A DNA stretch of 64,000 nt from Humulus lupulus (lineage: Eukaryota; Streptophyta; Magnoliopsida; Rosales; Cannabaceae), in the NCBI RefSeq assembly GCF_963169125.1, contig NC_084795.1:92686911-92750910 (forward strand). Reading direction: 5' to 3'. Numbering within the stretch: the stretch's first letter is position 1; each line of letters opens with the position of its first letter. A program made the translations under genes and the position numbers. Shown here piece after piece: positions 1 through 14,699 of this stretch. Below the pieces are notes generated by a model. The model had not been told where the DNA came from. It searched no databases and saw only the letters and a list, made by a program, of their open reading frames with translations.

Positions 1-1405
1 AAAAATATAATTTAAAGGTCTATTACAAGAAAATATTTACAACCAGCCGGTCTAGGCGGCAAAACAGGGTTTAACCCTAGTTCCTCTTCAAACCTCGGCC
101 GTGGTGGTCGAGCAGCTGCATATGTACACATCATCACCTAAGCTCTACAACTCAAGGATGGTCCAGCTTTCTTTTGCCTTTACCTGCACCACATAGCACC
201 CGTGAGCCGAAGCCCAGCAAGAAAACTCAATATGCTTATAAACAGTCATATCATGACATAAAATCATAAGGCACACGCCTAGCAGAGATAACCCTATTCA
301 AGCAGGAAAATGAGTTCACGTAATGTTGAGTATAACACATCAACCAATGATCATAATAATCATCCAGGGCTTTTAGCCCAATATAGAAGAGTGACAGTTG
401 TAATAGTCACTAAGGTGGGTTCCATTCCCAACATCCATGTGACGATAGGGTCACTGGGCTTATAGATAAGTTATCCTTTCACTAGCTTAAGTAGGATAGG
501 TGCATGATGACTAGTCACCAACATAACCTTCCTCATGACTCTAGAGTCATAACTATGGAACACTGTTCCCTAGCCATGTGACAAGCAGTCACCTAGGCCT
601 TAGGCTCTGGCTCTGAGTAACTAGTCTTAGACTAGCCAAGCACTTATAAGTTTCATCGACCTTGGGGTCGGTCCAGCATTAATGCCCTAGAGTCATTCAA
701 CGCTGATATCGATTAGATCTAATCTTCATTCGACCCTGCGTTCAGGATGCTTATGCTGTTTCTGACTTTTAGGTTAGTATCCCTGACTAGTAAGTACCAT
801 AGACAAGTAAGAAATGCCACCAAACATATATCATATATCCAATATTCAAATACAGGGCATTCTGCTTACTTAACAATTACTAGCATAATTAGGACCATGC
901 ATAAACACAGAGGCTCAAGCTCTGAACATTCTCATATTCAATAATCATTGCATGCCCTAATCACATATTTCTCGTGCATCTCATGCATCATATTTAACCA
1001 CTTGACATGCCTCAACAATAACCATGCATGTCACATTTAATAATCCAACATGCATAAAGAATAACCATGCATGCCATACATACACAGGGTGCAGTTTTCT
1101 TACCTTTGGTCCAACCACAGGTTACCAATAAACGAGCCATAAGCACGATCCCGATTCCAAGCCTCTAGTGATAACCTAGTCACAACCACAAATGGTGATC
1201 GAATGAGTTCAAATTCTAAAACCAATCCCGGAACCCAAACCTAGCCTCCAAGACATCAAACCCCACCAATCCGGGTAGTAGGAATGATCCCGAGGCCTAA
1301 AACCAAGTTCCTGAGGTAAAAACACCCAAACGGGCTCAAACCTGCCCAAAGGCTGTGACCCTAACACCTTGGGCCACGGCCCCCAGCCACTCTAGGAGCA
1401 AGGGC
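1..1405 (-). mobile_element. Element A, 3' LTR, left part (partial Tekay-type LTR)
   Basis: This stretch matches the LTR at 9445-10375 nearly base for base, beginning about 175 bp inside it, so the LTR starts before the window. It is non-coding and carries several short tandem-like GTCAC/GACTAG motifs. At about 1405 the sequence changes abruptly into the reverse complement of an LTR end of the same family, and the LTR resumes at 4317. Orientation follows from element A, whose primer site and gag read on the minus strand. Short ORFs in it are chance. Confidence 0.85.
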
Positions 1406-4316
1406 CGTAATGCTCCGAATTTCCTAATAAGGGTTAGGACCTTGATTAGGAGGCCGGGAAGGCCATAATTGATTTATTATGCTATTCAATGATTATATGC
1501 ATGTTTATGTGAATTATACTATAATATGATGTTATATACATGCATGTGGGTCCACAAGTGTTTATTAAACTGTTTTGGCAATTTGGGCATAATTGTGTTT
1601 GGGTGCGTTTTGTGATTCGTGAATGAGATCCCATCATTATGGAGATATGTTCGAGCTTTTTGGCATGAGACGATCATGAAATGAAAGTGTTCGGTCTAGT
1701 CATAACGAGTTTAAGTTCGAGGCTCGGGGTGAGTCTCGGGGTGGTTTTAATGATTTAAGCATTACCGGGAATTAAAGGGTAATGGGATATGGATTATTGG
1801 TGTTTGAGAATATTGAGAATAGCGAGAATTGGAGAGTGTTAATTATGGATAACGAAATAGGTGCGAAAGGACGGTTTTGCCCTTGGTGGCTGTTAAGGTT
1901 TTATTTTAGACCTAAGGGAATTTAGGTCTTTTCACCCTAAGAGATTGATATTAGCCATTAAGGCTGTAGAAGAGTAACAAAAACAGAGTTTCCTTTCTCT
2001 TCTCTCCCGATAGTTTTCTCCTCCATTTTCTCTTTGGATTTTCAAGCTTCTTTTGAGGAATTAAGCCAAGGAACCAAGCTTTGCCAAGTTAGGGTTATGC
2101 TCCACCATTGAAAAGGGTGCTAAGCTGTGATTGAGGTGAGTTTTTAACCATTAGAACTATAGTTTCTGCTCTGTTTTCTGAGTTAAGTTCCAGCTGGTTT
2201 TTGAGTTGGAAAGTTGAGTTTCAATGGGTGTTTTGGCTAGGGTTCTTTGGGTTGTGATGCTTGGGGCATGTGGGGGTGGTTTTTAGGTTCATTTGGGACT
2301 TAATTTGATGTTTGGAAGCTTTTGGATTGGGTTGGAAATGGTAGAATCGAAGGAGGAAATTTCTAGGCTGAAGCTGGCTGAAGGTAGCGCTACAACGCCC
2401 AGTGTAGAGCGCTACAACGCTACCTGCAGAGGAGGTTGGGCGGTTGTGGTTCTGAGTTGAGCGCTGGGGCGCTAGGAGGGCAGCACTGTAGCGCTACCCT
2501 GTTTCTTCAGAACCCTGTTTTAAGTGTTTTAAAGGGTTTTTGGCTCGGGGTTTCAATCCTTAAGGCCCGGGATCAAATCTACTCACCGTGTGGGCATGTT
2601 TCGAGGTCCTGAGAGTGGGGTTTAGACTAAGACCCTATCATTTTTTTATTTTCATTAATTGGAGATTATATTTGGTTATGACTAGGTGATCACTAAGGGA
2701 GTAAAGGATCGATCATTCTCAAGGGTCGTTCTTGTTTTAATTCTCGTTCGGACCAGAGGTAAGAAAACTGCACCCCATGTGTTACATGCATAGTCATTCT
2801 TGATGCATGTTGGATGTTTAAATGTAAACATTGATAGCATATTGAATGCTTGGAAATCTTGCCCATCTGCATATGGTTATTGTTGTTGAGGCATGCTGGA
2901 TGATTAAGTGTGATGCATGTGATGCACGAGGAGCATGTGATTAGGGCATGCCATGAATATTTACTGTGAGATTGGTCAGAGCTTGAGTCTCTGTGTTTGT
3001 GCATGATCATTATTATGCTAGCAATTGTTAAGTAAGCATGCTGAATGCCCCATCTTTGGATGTTTGACATATGATATATGTTTGGTAGCAGTGCTTACTT
3101 GTGCATGGTACTGACTCATTAGTCAGAATTGGCAAAGGTGTTAGTATCAACTGTGAAGCTATGACTCATTAGTCAGGTTCGGCAGTGGTACTGGGCACTG
3201 GTCACATGGAGCTGACTCATAAGTCCAGACGACCTTAGCGTGTTCAATGCAAGCCAACAAAGATTAGATCTAATCGACAATCTGCGTTGGATGACTCAAA
3301 GAGCATTAATGCCGGACCGACCTCAAGTTCGATGAAAACTAAAAGCGCTTGTGTGACTTACCCATCAGTCACTCATCTGTTAAGTTAGAGACTTACCCAT
3401 CAGTCTCTCATCTGTTTAAGGCTAGTGGCTAACCCAGCAGCCACTCTTCTATTTAAGCTAGTGACTACCCATCAGTCACTCATTTGGTTAAAGCCATCGC
3501 AAGAAAGCCCAGGTAACGGTGTCGTTACACGGCTATGGGCACTGAGCCCCTAGTGACTTGTTTGGAAGTCACTCATTATGGTTTAACAGGACCTCAAAGT
3601 GGTATTCACTCATCTGATCAGAGCTTTGAGCTCTGTATGATCATTTTGATCATCATATGCATGGCTTTGGGTGCTTAGCCCCGTAGTGACGTGCTTGTTG
3701 GTCACTCAGTATGGTTTACCAAAACCTCAAGTGTTGAAACACTCATCTGATTAGGATTGACTTGATAGTCATCCATTCAAAAGGGCAGGATTTCTTATCC
3801 TGGATACCCCAACATTGTTTGAATTCATTTGCATGCATGAATAAAGCTATGTTTGCTAGGCATGTCAAATATGATTTGATATGATGATATGATTGTTTAT
3901 GAGCATATGAGTTTTCTTGCTGGGCTTCGGCTCACGGGTGCTGTGTGGTGCAAGTAAAGGCAAAAGAAAGCTGGACCATCCTTGAGTTGGAGAGCTTAGG
4001 TGATGACGTGTGCATATGCAGTTGCTCGACCAATACTTGGGCGAGGTTTGAAAGAGGAACTAGGATTAAACCCTGTTTTTGCCGCTTAGAACGGCTTGAT
4101 GTAAATATTTTCTTGTAATAGACCTTTAAATTATATTTTTGGGATCCCAATGTACATAGTAAATATTCTAATGAAACGTTATATCTTAATCAAAGTTTTT
4201 AATCCCTAAACCGCTAATCATACTTAGTTACACGTTTATGGCCAAACGACTCGATTAGCGAGTTTAGCACTATTTGCAATGTGCACTGTAGCGGTCCCTG
4301 GAGTTGGGGCATTACA
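1406..4316 (+). mobile_element. Tekay-family solo LTR in opposite orientation, nested in element A's LTR
   Basis: The segment begins CGTAATGCTCC and ends GGGGCATTACA, the reverse of the LTR ends seen at 5297 and 9270. Positions 2700-4150 are a close reverse complement of 1-1400, so the two LTRs form a large inverted repeat. No gag or pol adjoins it, so it looks like a solo LTR. The first base of the terminal TG appears mutated to C. I could not find a convincing 5 bp target duplication (AGGGC on the left, GCGGT on the right). ORFs inside it have no recognisable domain. Confidence 0.8.
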
Positions 4317-5297
4317 GCGGTACCCTACACCTAGGGCCGCGACGCCCAGCAAGACCAACAAGCCCCCACCAACTTCTTCGAACCAGGGCCGCGGCGCCCA
4401 AGAACAGGTCCGCGACCCCCAACCCAGAACCAGCCATAACCCGATTTAAACCTTTTAAAACCTCCCAAAAACATACCTAAACACCTCCAAATCCACAAAT
4501 CAAAGTTCCCAAACATCCCCATGATCCAAAACCCATAAAACCCAAGCTTCAAATCTAACAAAAACTCACCAAAACACAAAGTCCAATCCAAGCTTTAAAA
4601 ACTTAAAACTTGAATTACCTCTAATTGAGTTGTTTCCAACTAAATCCTCTAGCTAATGAGCTTCTAATCTTTCCTAGGATCGCTATGCCTCGATCCTCGC
4701 TTGATTCCGAGTCCTAGAACTCAAGTTACCTTCGAAAATGCGATCGGGAGACGAAAATGGAACTTTAAGGGAGAGAGAACGTACATAACGTTCTTTTATT
4801 CTTTTAAAAGGTTACTTCAAGCTTAAGTAGCCTCAACCAAATCCTAATGCTCGGGGTCCCGAAAACACCCCCGGGGACAAAATAGCCAAAACCTCCAGAA
4901 TTTCCCCCTGATCTTACTAACTCCCAATTTATCACCAAATATTAACTCCCATTACCCAATAGCCTGGTAATGCTCTAAATACCCATTGACTCACACCGAG
5001 TCAAGAATAAATCTCGTTGTGACTTTCCCACTAACTTATCTCCTAGGATCGTCTTGTGCTGAGTAACCCTGGCATAACCAAATAATAATAAAGCACCACA
5101 CGCATATCACATATATGCCAAATATGCCCGAAATGGCCAAAATATGAAAATCACCCAATTACTCAGAAATGAGTTCACATGCATATTTAATACACCTAAA
5201 CATGCATATTATCATTTAATAACATAATAAGCAATTATGGCCCTCCCGGCCTCCTAATCAAGGTCCTAAACCTTATTAGGAAATTTGGCGCATTACA
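4317..5297 (-). mobile_element. Element A, 3' LTR, right part
   Basis: This is the remainder of the LTR interrupted at 1405. It ends with the terminal CATTACA at 5297, directly before the polypurine tract of the minus-strand element. Together with 1-1405 it gives a LTR of roughly 2.5 kb, the large size usual for Tekay/Del chromoviruses. The ORF-like stretch at 4331-4591 is low-complexity and has no domain. Confidence 0.82.
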
Positions 5298-5311
5298 ACT
5301 ATCCCCTCCTT
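5298..5311 (-). other. Polypurine tract of element A
   Basis: On the minus strand the purine-rich run AAGGAGGGGATAGT lies directly before the 3' LTR, where plus-strand DNA synthesis of an LTR element is primed. The same tract is present at the matching place in element D (50364-50379). Confidence 0.75.
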
Positions 5312-7690
5312 ACAGAAATTTCGTCCTCGAAATTTATCTGAATTGCCGGAATATCAATTCCACACAACTGATCCCAGTTTCCCAGGTCATTCCTTCGACC
5401 TCACTGTTTCTGTAACATACCTTAACTCAAGGTACACTTTGTTCCTGAGAACCTTATTCTTTCTGTCTCATATCTAGACTGTCTATTCTTTACAGGATAA
5501 TTTAGCCTCAATCCCCTTATTCTCATAACTTAACTTATGAGTTTCTTTCAACCCATGTCCTCAACATGGAAATACAAAATACACTGTATATACCTGACAG
5601 TGTCAAAGATAAGGTCGAACCAAAGTCAACCTGACCAATCCTATCCAGGGCTCAAACTGTTCTGCTACTTTAGGGCTCAACTTGCTCTTAACTCCTTACC
5701 CCTTTCCATGGTGATACTTTTGAAGAAGATATAATTTTCTACCTGGAACTCTATGTTGCTGCTTTTCAATTCAGCAAAACTTTTCCATTTATTCTGAGAA
5801 GTGAGCATCCAAGCTCCACCCTTTAATAATCTCAATAGTCCCGTGAACCACCTCAGGATTCAGATGTATACTAACTCATTCATCTTATAAGATGTTCTTC
5901 CAATAATAATTGGATAACCCTCTCTCTCTAATTTACCACCAGTCTGAGAGTCATAAACTGTACTGAATTCCATCTATATACTCATCGCCTTCTTAATCCT
6001 TCCAAAACCTGGAAGTCGCAATAGAGTCTTCATCTGATAAGATAGACCTTGAGTTTCATGAAGGCGTTCTATCCCTTTCACAAAGAGATTTGAATACTGA
6101 TCAGCTGTACTATTTACTTATCCTTACTGATAAAAATGAACTCACTTGGATTACTGGTCCACAATGACTCAATGCCAGCTCACGCTGACCCACTAACCTG
6201 CAAACGGCGAAACCCATTGCGATGCTCTCTTATTTCCATTATGGAATACTCAAAGGCTACAATGGCCTCACCGATTTCTGACACTCTAATCTGACCTGCT
6301 ATTAGCCTAAGAACTTTACCACGCATCCCATTACGTCCCTCTTCATCTCAGGCCACCACTATAAAGCTTTCATATCCTGTTACATTTTCATGATGTCCGA
6401 ATGAAGAGAATAAAAGAATAGCATGAGATTCATCCAGAATCCCCCAATTAATCTCAATGTCCATCGGATTCCAAATCCGACCCTTATACCACAATAAATT
6501 CATATTTGACACTGCACAACTCTTAGCTAATCCAGCTAAGACTTTCCATTCAATCTTTCTTATCTGTGGTTCAATTAGCCATCTTTCCTTCTAATCCTTT
6601 CTGAAATGATAATCTCAAACATAAAACTGGCCACCTGGCCCACCAGAAACTCTACTCTAGTTCTGGTCAGATCCTTTAACCAACATATTGCTTAGGCAAT
6701 TACTTTTCTCTGTCACTGAGATGTCATAACGACCTACAAACTGATTCTGATCTATAAGAAGACTCAAAAATCTTTCCCAAGGCACCTGTAATATCCTTAC
6801 CACCCAAGAAAACTCCTGCCCCTAAGGCGTTCCTTAACCTTGGAAAATCTCCGCAGAGAAAATACCACAATACCATCGTCCAAGACGATCGCAAATCCCA
6901 TTCAAATAAACCTTTGAATGCTTTATTCATCTGATTCACAAACACTTGGCACTAAACCAATTCTCAAGACATATTCAGCACTCTCAGTGCTCTAATCTGA
7001 TACAAACACAATCTTTTATATAACTTTCTCTCTGATCTCTAACTGGTCCTAACCAGATCCAAGATCCACCTTAGAGAATTCCATCTTACTCAATAACTGA
7101 ACCTTTAATTCTTACAACTTCGCTGAGCCATTCAAAACAGTGCTTACATCTGATTCCATCCTTGACACTAATCCAATCACCATTCTAGTCTCCTTTCATA
7201 TAAAATAAACCCTGGCAAGTGCCCTGGAAACACATCCAGAAACTCACAGACTAGTCCAGTCTGTCCTGATCTCACTGGCACGATCTAAGTGGTATCCACC
7301 ACACTAGCTAAGAGTTCTATGCATCTCCCTGCAATAAAAATCTAGCTCTCACTACAGATGTCATAAGCATACAGAACCATGCACCATGCCAACTATCACA
7401 AGGCTTCCCACTCTCAAGCCCAAGAGTTACTATCCCTTCCTTGCCATTTAGCATTGCCCCATAACTACTTAGCCAATCCATATCCTGGATCAAGCCAAAG
7501 CCAGTCATAACCAGCTTTATCAAAATCACTGATAAGTCCTTTTTCATTGCAATCTAACTCATCTCTTGGATTATCGATACAGTACCATCTTCCCATCACA
7601 ACATAACCATGTGATCTACATAGCAACTCTATACCTCTCTATATGCAACAAATAAAGGAACAACATGGAACCAAAACCAATCAGCATAAC
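5312..7690 (-). pseudogene. Element A pol remnant (protease to integrase), decayed Tekay type
   Basis: Reading on the minus strand, pieces align in order with the pol of element D (50400-53700). The 5335-5470 stretch matches the chromodomain end, 5660-5800 the integrase C-terminus, and 6340-6490 the zinc-binding region of integrase. A stretch near 6724-6945 reads like a degraded RT connection (FPRLRNA... for D's WPRPRNA...), and 7317-7547 keeps the protease-region motif MDWLSSYGA. There are many stops and frameshifts. The internal region of A is about 3.97 kb against 5.06 kb in D, so roughly 1 kb has been lost, including the protease active-site stretch and parts of RT and integrase. Confidence 0.7.
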
Positions 7691-8686
7691 TTAGAAATCA
7701 GAACTAGAAAACTGACCTGCCACCCCTGAGGAACTAGTCTCAATTTCAGACTCTGACTGCCCCGGAATAAACACTCGAGTTGGAATCAAGCTGTCTATCC
7801 CCTTTTGCTCATGCTCTCTTAGCCTTGGGCAATCCTTTTTGAAATGCCCAACCATGCCACATGCAAAACATTCCCTTGCTCGACATTCTCCCAAATGACG
7901 CCTCTTGCACCGCGTGCATATTGGACGAGTTTTCCAGCTTTCATTCTTACTTGCTCGAATAAGTGGAGATACCACTATCTGAGCTCCGTGCTCCCTGGAA
8001 CTCTTCTTCTCATTTCTAATGCTCTCAACAGGAAGAGCCTTCTCTACCATCTGAGCATAGGTAGAGATTTCATACACTGCGGTAACTTTAATGCCCCGAG
8101 CTATTCCAGGATTCAATCCCTGAACAAACTTTTCCTTCCGAGCTACATCTGTGGGTACCATATCTAAAGCAAACTTAGCCAACCCTTCAAATCTATTAAC
8201 ATACTCGGTTACTGTTGCCTTACCCTAAACGAGATTCAGAAACTCATTCATCTTAGCGGTCTTAGCTACATCACAATAATACTTTTCATTGAACAACTGC
8301 CTAAATTCTTTCCAATCCATCACAGCTATGTCTCGTGTCTGAGATACTACCTCCCACCACGTCCGGGCATCATCCCGCAATACAAGTGTTGTACAAGCCA
8401 CGCTATCGTGACCTACCAGTCCCATACTATCAAGAATGGAACTGATCATGCCCATCCATTGCTCAGCTCTGAATGGATCTAGGCCTCCCTCGGAGACTGG
8501 AGGATAAAATTCCTGGAATCTTCCACAGAGAAATTCCCATCTATTCTCAACCCTAGGCTGAGCTAAAGCTGATGCCACTCCTGCCATAGCAAAGGAAGAG
8601 GTGCTCCCCAACAGATTCCACTGTTGCTTCAAACATCTAATCTCTTCCTCATGCCTCTGTAATTTTGATTGCAAATCTGTAAGCAT
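7691..8686 (-). pseudogene. Element A gag (Retrotrans_gag and CCHC zinc knuckle), nonsense-interrupted
   Basis: The N-terminal half (8686 to 8225) begins with a short coiled-coil-like stretch, LQSKLQRHEEEIRCLKQQ. It then has the capsid-type fold typical of plant chromovirus gag, with FLCGRFQEFYPP and DPFRAEQWM. One TAG stop at about 8228 separates it from the second half (8182 to 7691) in the same frame. The second half carries a good CCHC knuckle, CFACGMVGHFKKDC, which normally binds genomic RNA during packaging. It is clearly related to the gag of element D. Start choice is uncertain because the region upstream of the Met at 8686 has further stops. Confidence 0.82.
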
Positions 8687-9254
8687 CTGCTAAAAATTCA
8701 TAGGTGCAGATGAAGAACTGATACCCTGGCTGTAACTCCCAGCCTCATTATAACCACCACCAGGCCTCACAATCTGCCTTGGCTATAAACCTGTTGATTG
8801 AATATGTAGTTAATAACTTGACCCATTAATCATGATGAGGATATCAAGAACTTTCCACACAGGATAAATCTTACCACAGCACAATCATAAACCACATGCA
8901 GTACTAAAAACATGCCCATGGCATTCATACATCAATCATAATCCCTGCTCTTCCAATATTCATACCATGCCTCTAACTCCAGCATGCAAATATCACAATT
9001 AAATAAATTCATGGAGCAGGTAATCACATAATCACATCCATATATATATTCACGGAGCATATAATCATATAGTCAAGAGCCAAGCTCTATCAGAATCTCA
9101 TGCTCCCTAATACAATGTGCAGGTAAAGCATTTACATTCTATTTAAGCAGTTAAGCACATAACTACAGAAATAGTTACCATTCCCTGAGCGAAGCTATCT
9201 TCAGTGACGAGTGTACATGCCCAGCTTGTCTTCAGGAACCATAAACCTTGGCTT

Positions 9255-9266
9255 GCTCTGATACCA
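9255..9266 (-). other. Primer binding site of element A (initiator Met tRNA)
   Basis: On the minus strand, TGGTATCAGAGC follows the 5' LTR after a short spacer. It is the perfect complement of the 3' end of plant initiator Met tRNA, the usual primer for these chromoviruses. Confidence 0.9.
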
Positions 9267-9269
9267 AGT

Positions 9270-10375
9270 TGTAACGTCCTAAACTCCAGGGACCGTTATG
9301 GTGTGCCTTGTAAACAATGCTAAACTCGCTAATCGGGTCATTTGGCCAAAATTGTGTAACTAAGTATGATTAGCGATTTAGGGATTAAAATTTTTGGTTA
9401 AGATGTAATGTTTCATTAGAACGTTTATTATATACATTAGGATCCCAAAAATATAATTTAAAGGTCTATTACAAGAAAATATTTACAACCAGCCGGTCTA
9501 GGCGGCAAAACATGGTTTAACCCTAGTTCCTCTTCAAACCTCGGCCGTGGTGGTCGAGCAGCTGCATATGTACATATCATCACCTAAGCTCTCCAACTCA
9601 AGGATGGTCCAGCTTTCTTTTGCCTTTACCTGCACCACATAGCACCCGTGTGCCGAAGCCCAGCAAGAAAACTCAATATGCTCATAAACAGTCATATCAT
9701 GACATAAAATCATAAGGCACACGCCTAGCAGAGATAACCCTATTCAAGCAGGCAAATGAGTTCACATAATGTTGAGTATAACACATCAACCAATGATCAT
9801 AATAATCATCCAGGGCTTTTAGCCCAATATAGAAGAGTGACAGTTGTAATAGTCACTAAGGTGGGTTCCGTTCCCAACAGCCATGTGACGATAGGGTCAC
9901 CGGGCTTATAGATAAGTGATCCTTTCACTAGCTTAAGTAGGATAGGTGCATGATGACTAGTCACCAACATAACCTTCCTCATGACTCTAGAGTCATAACT
10001 ATGGAAAATTGTTCCCTAGCCATGTGACAAGCAGTCACCTAGGCCTTAGGCCCTGGCTCTGAGTAACTAGTCTTAGACTAGCCAAGCGCTTATAAGTTTC
10101 ATCGACCTTAGGATCGGTCCAGCATTAATGCCCTAGAGTCATTCAATGCTGATATCGATTAGATCTAATCTTCATTCGGCCCTGCGTTCAGGACGCTTAT
10201 GCCGTTTCTGACTCTTAGGTCAGTATCCCTGACTAGTAAGTACCATAGACAAGTAAGCAATGCCACCAAACATATATCATATATCCAATATTCGAATACA
10301 GGGCATTCAACATGCTTACTTAACAATTACTAGCATAATTAGGAACATGCATAAACACAGAGGCTCAAGCTCTAA
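9270..10375 (-). mobile_element. Element A, 5' LTR, truncated
   Basis: The LTR begins TGTAACGTCC at 9270 next to the primer site and matches 1-930 closely (for example the shared GGGATCCCAAAAATATAA region and the GTCAC/GACTAG-rich middle). Homology stops at about 10375 in the middle of the LTR, where copia LTR sequence takes over. More than half of this LTR is therefore missing. No ORF in it is credible. Confidence 0.83.
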
Positions 10376-11612
10376 AGACTTGTATAGGTTATAGATTAGA
10401 TTATAGATTAATTATTCACTAGTGAATTAATGGTACTTAAGGAATAAGAAGTGAATTAGAAGGGTAAAATGGTAATTCTTCCATTCTAATTTATGAACTA
10501 ATTAATTAGAGGGTTGAACTATTATAAGATGGTTATATCAATGGACAACTTAAAATAAGATTTATGTAAAAGTATATCTATAACATAAAGAGTTCAATTC
10601 TGAATTTATAGTGGAGAAATATCAGAATTAATAAATTAGCTATTATGATTAAAGAGTTTAATTATTTAGTTTTAATTTATTGGAGCTTAATGTTATAGGT
10701 CCATGGTCCCCGAAATGGCTCAAACAAACACTGACAAAGATTAATACGAAAATGGGCAAAATGACTTATTTGATAAGTAAAATATTTTTCTATGCACTAA
10801 ACATAATTATTGTATAATTATGTGTAATTAATTAATTATTTGATTTAACAAAAATATAATTAATTTTGAATTAATTTATTTTTGGGAATTTTGGTATTTA
10901 AATAATGATGAAAAAATTGGGAAAATCACATGCCCTCCCTCGCATGGGTTGGGCGTGTAGCACAATGCATAGACACTGTGCTACACGTACAAGAAGATTC
11001 TAGAAGAATCTTGGTTCAACAATTTTAGTTATTTAAATATTAAATAAATAATGAGATATTTTAATATGATTAAAATATTATTATTTAAACAAAAATCTAA
11101 TAACTGATTAGTTATTTTTCAAATTGTTTAAAATAACTAATATTATTTATTTTAATATATATTGGATATATTAAATATAGGAGATTGGTTTTTTCTAGAG
11201 CGATACTTTTTCAGAGATAGAAAATATATCGTGAAATCTCCCTGAGAGAAATAGAACAGTGCTACAAGCATATGTCATTGTTCTTCACAAATTTAGGTCC
11301 AAACTTTATCAGATCTTATGTGTTGAGAACATCTGATAAATAGATTTCGCCAATTGTTTTGTATAATGAGCCCACACTCGTTCTTTGTGTATTGAAAACA
11401 TTTTGGAAGATCTTGGTGTGAGATCTCAAGGATTTTGTCGTACAAAAAGGTAGCAACAAGGAAGGACTTGAGGTAATTTTCTATTCATCTCTTTGATTCA
11501 ATATATATATGTATGTGAAGAAGTAGATCTAGAAATCTTGTGGGATTAAATTAACAATTTTGATTGTTGTTCCGCTGCATATAATCTCTGATTTGATCTA
11601 AAAAACCAACAA
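10376..11612 (+). mobile_element. Copia LTR fragment, plus orientation
   Basis: This AT-rich stretch is a diverged reverse-complement relative of the copia solo LTR at 46472-48085. It shares, in the same order, the region around GGTCCATGGTCCCC, the GAGTTCAATTC stretch, the AGTGTGGG motif and the AAGTCCTTCC motif, all read on the opposite strand. Its right end reads ACCAACA at 11612, matching the TGTTGG terminus of that LTR family. The left end is not a recognisable LTR terminus, so it is probably truncated there. No coding sequence is visible. Confidence 0.65.
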
Positions 11613-11711
11613 TGATTGACCAAGTCAAAAAATGATTTCTATTATTTTATTGATAATAAATGAGATTATAAAGAAATTGGGTTTTAATTAGGGCATAAAA
11701 CCCTAACACAC
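11613..11711 (-). mobile_element. Short copia LTR end fragment, minus orientation
   Basis: About 100 bp match the last bases of the copia solo LTR (57845-57941) and of element G's LTR (61345-61441), including GATTGACCAAGTCAAAAAATG and the terminal CATAAAACCCTAACA. It lies head to head with the preceding copia fragment. Only one LTR end is present, so this is a remnant of a deletion or rearrangement, not an insertion with both ends. Confidence 0.65.
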
Positions 11712-12049
11712 TTGCCATAGACCGGACCTGTTCAAACGTTGTTATTCATTAGAACGTGTAATAAATTTTTTAATATAGAAAAACAACAAACTAAAGAGCA
11801 AATACTTGTATAAAAAGAAAATACAATAATTGGCAAGAATAACTTGCTGTGCACAGTTACTTTTGTTATCTCGTAAGAAATGGAAAAATCATGTATGTAT
11901 GAGTAACCATTATTGGTCTTAAACTTATAAGCGACCAGCCATAAAATGACCAGCCCTTGTTCAAAAACTTGTAAAAATAAAACTAATCAATACATGCCAT
12001 TCTTTAAAAAGAAATGTTCATTGATCATACTTTCATAAGTGTTCTCTAT
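11712..12049 (-). mobile_element. Element C, post-pol spacer (non-coding)
   Basis: On the minus strand this follows the end of element C's integrase reading. It shows no ORF and no LTR end. The 3' LTR of C is missing, evidently lost at the copia junction at 11711. Confidence 0.55.
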
Positions 12050-12218
12050 TCTAATAGTATGGAACGAGCTCTTCATTTAGGAGAGCAAGTTTATACATTC
12101 CTGGTTGAAGAATTTATTCAATTTGATATGGACCTTCCCAGTTTGGCCCAAGGACTCCAGCAGCCTGGTCGCAAGTATTGAGGAAAACTATTCTAAGTAC
12201 CAAGTCTCCTAAAGAAAA
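12050..12218 (-). pseudogene. Element C integrase C-terminus (fragment left of solo LTR)
   Basis: The minus strand encodes the end of a Tat-type polyprotein, with [11 protein letters not shown] and [13 protein letters not shown]. This corresponds to SVGDLVLRRVF and [13 protein letters not shown] in element B at 27510-27630. The rest of the integrase continues at 14700 after the inserted LTR. At least one stop interrupts the reading. Confidence 0.8.

Positions 12219-14699
<2,481 letters not shown>

Noticed and set aside
2693..3070. 125-residue ORF on the minus strand
   Set aside because: It lies wholly inside an LTR, has His/Cys/Ser-rich low-complexity content, and matches the reverse of non-coding LTR sequence at 1-1400.
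1401..4321. A 5 bp target duplication for the inverted LTR
   Set aside because: AGGGC and GCGGT do not match; shifting the borders by one or two bases did not help.
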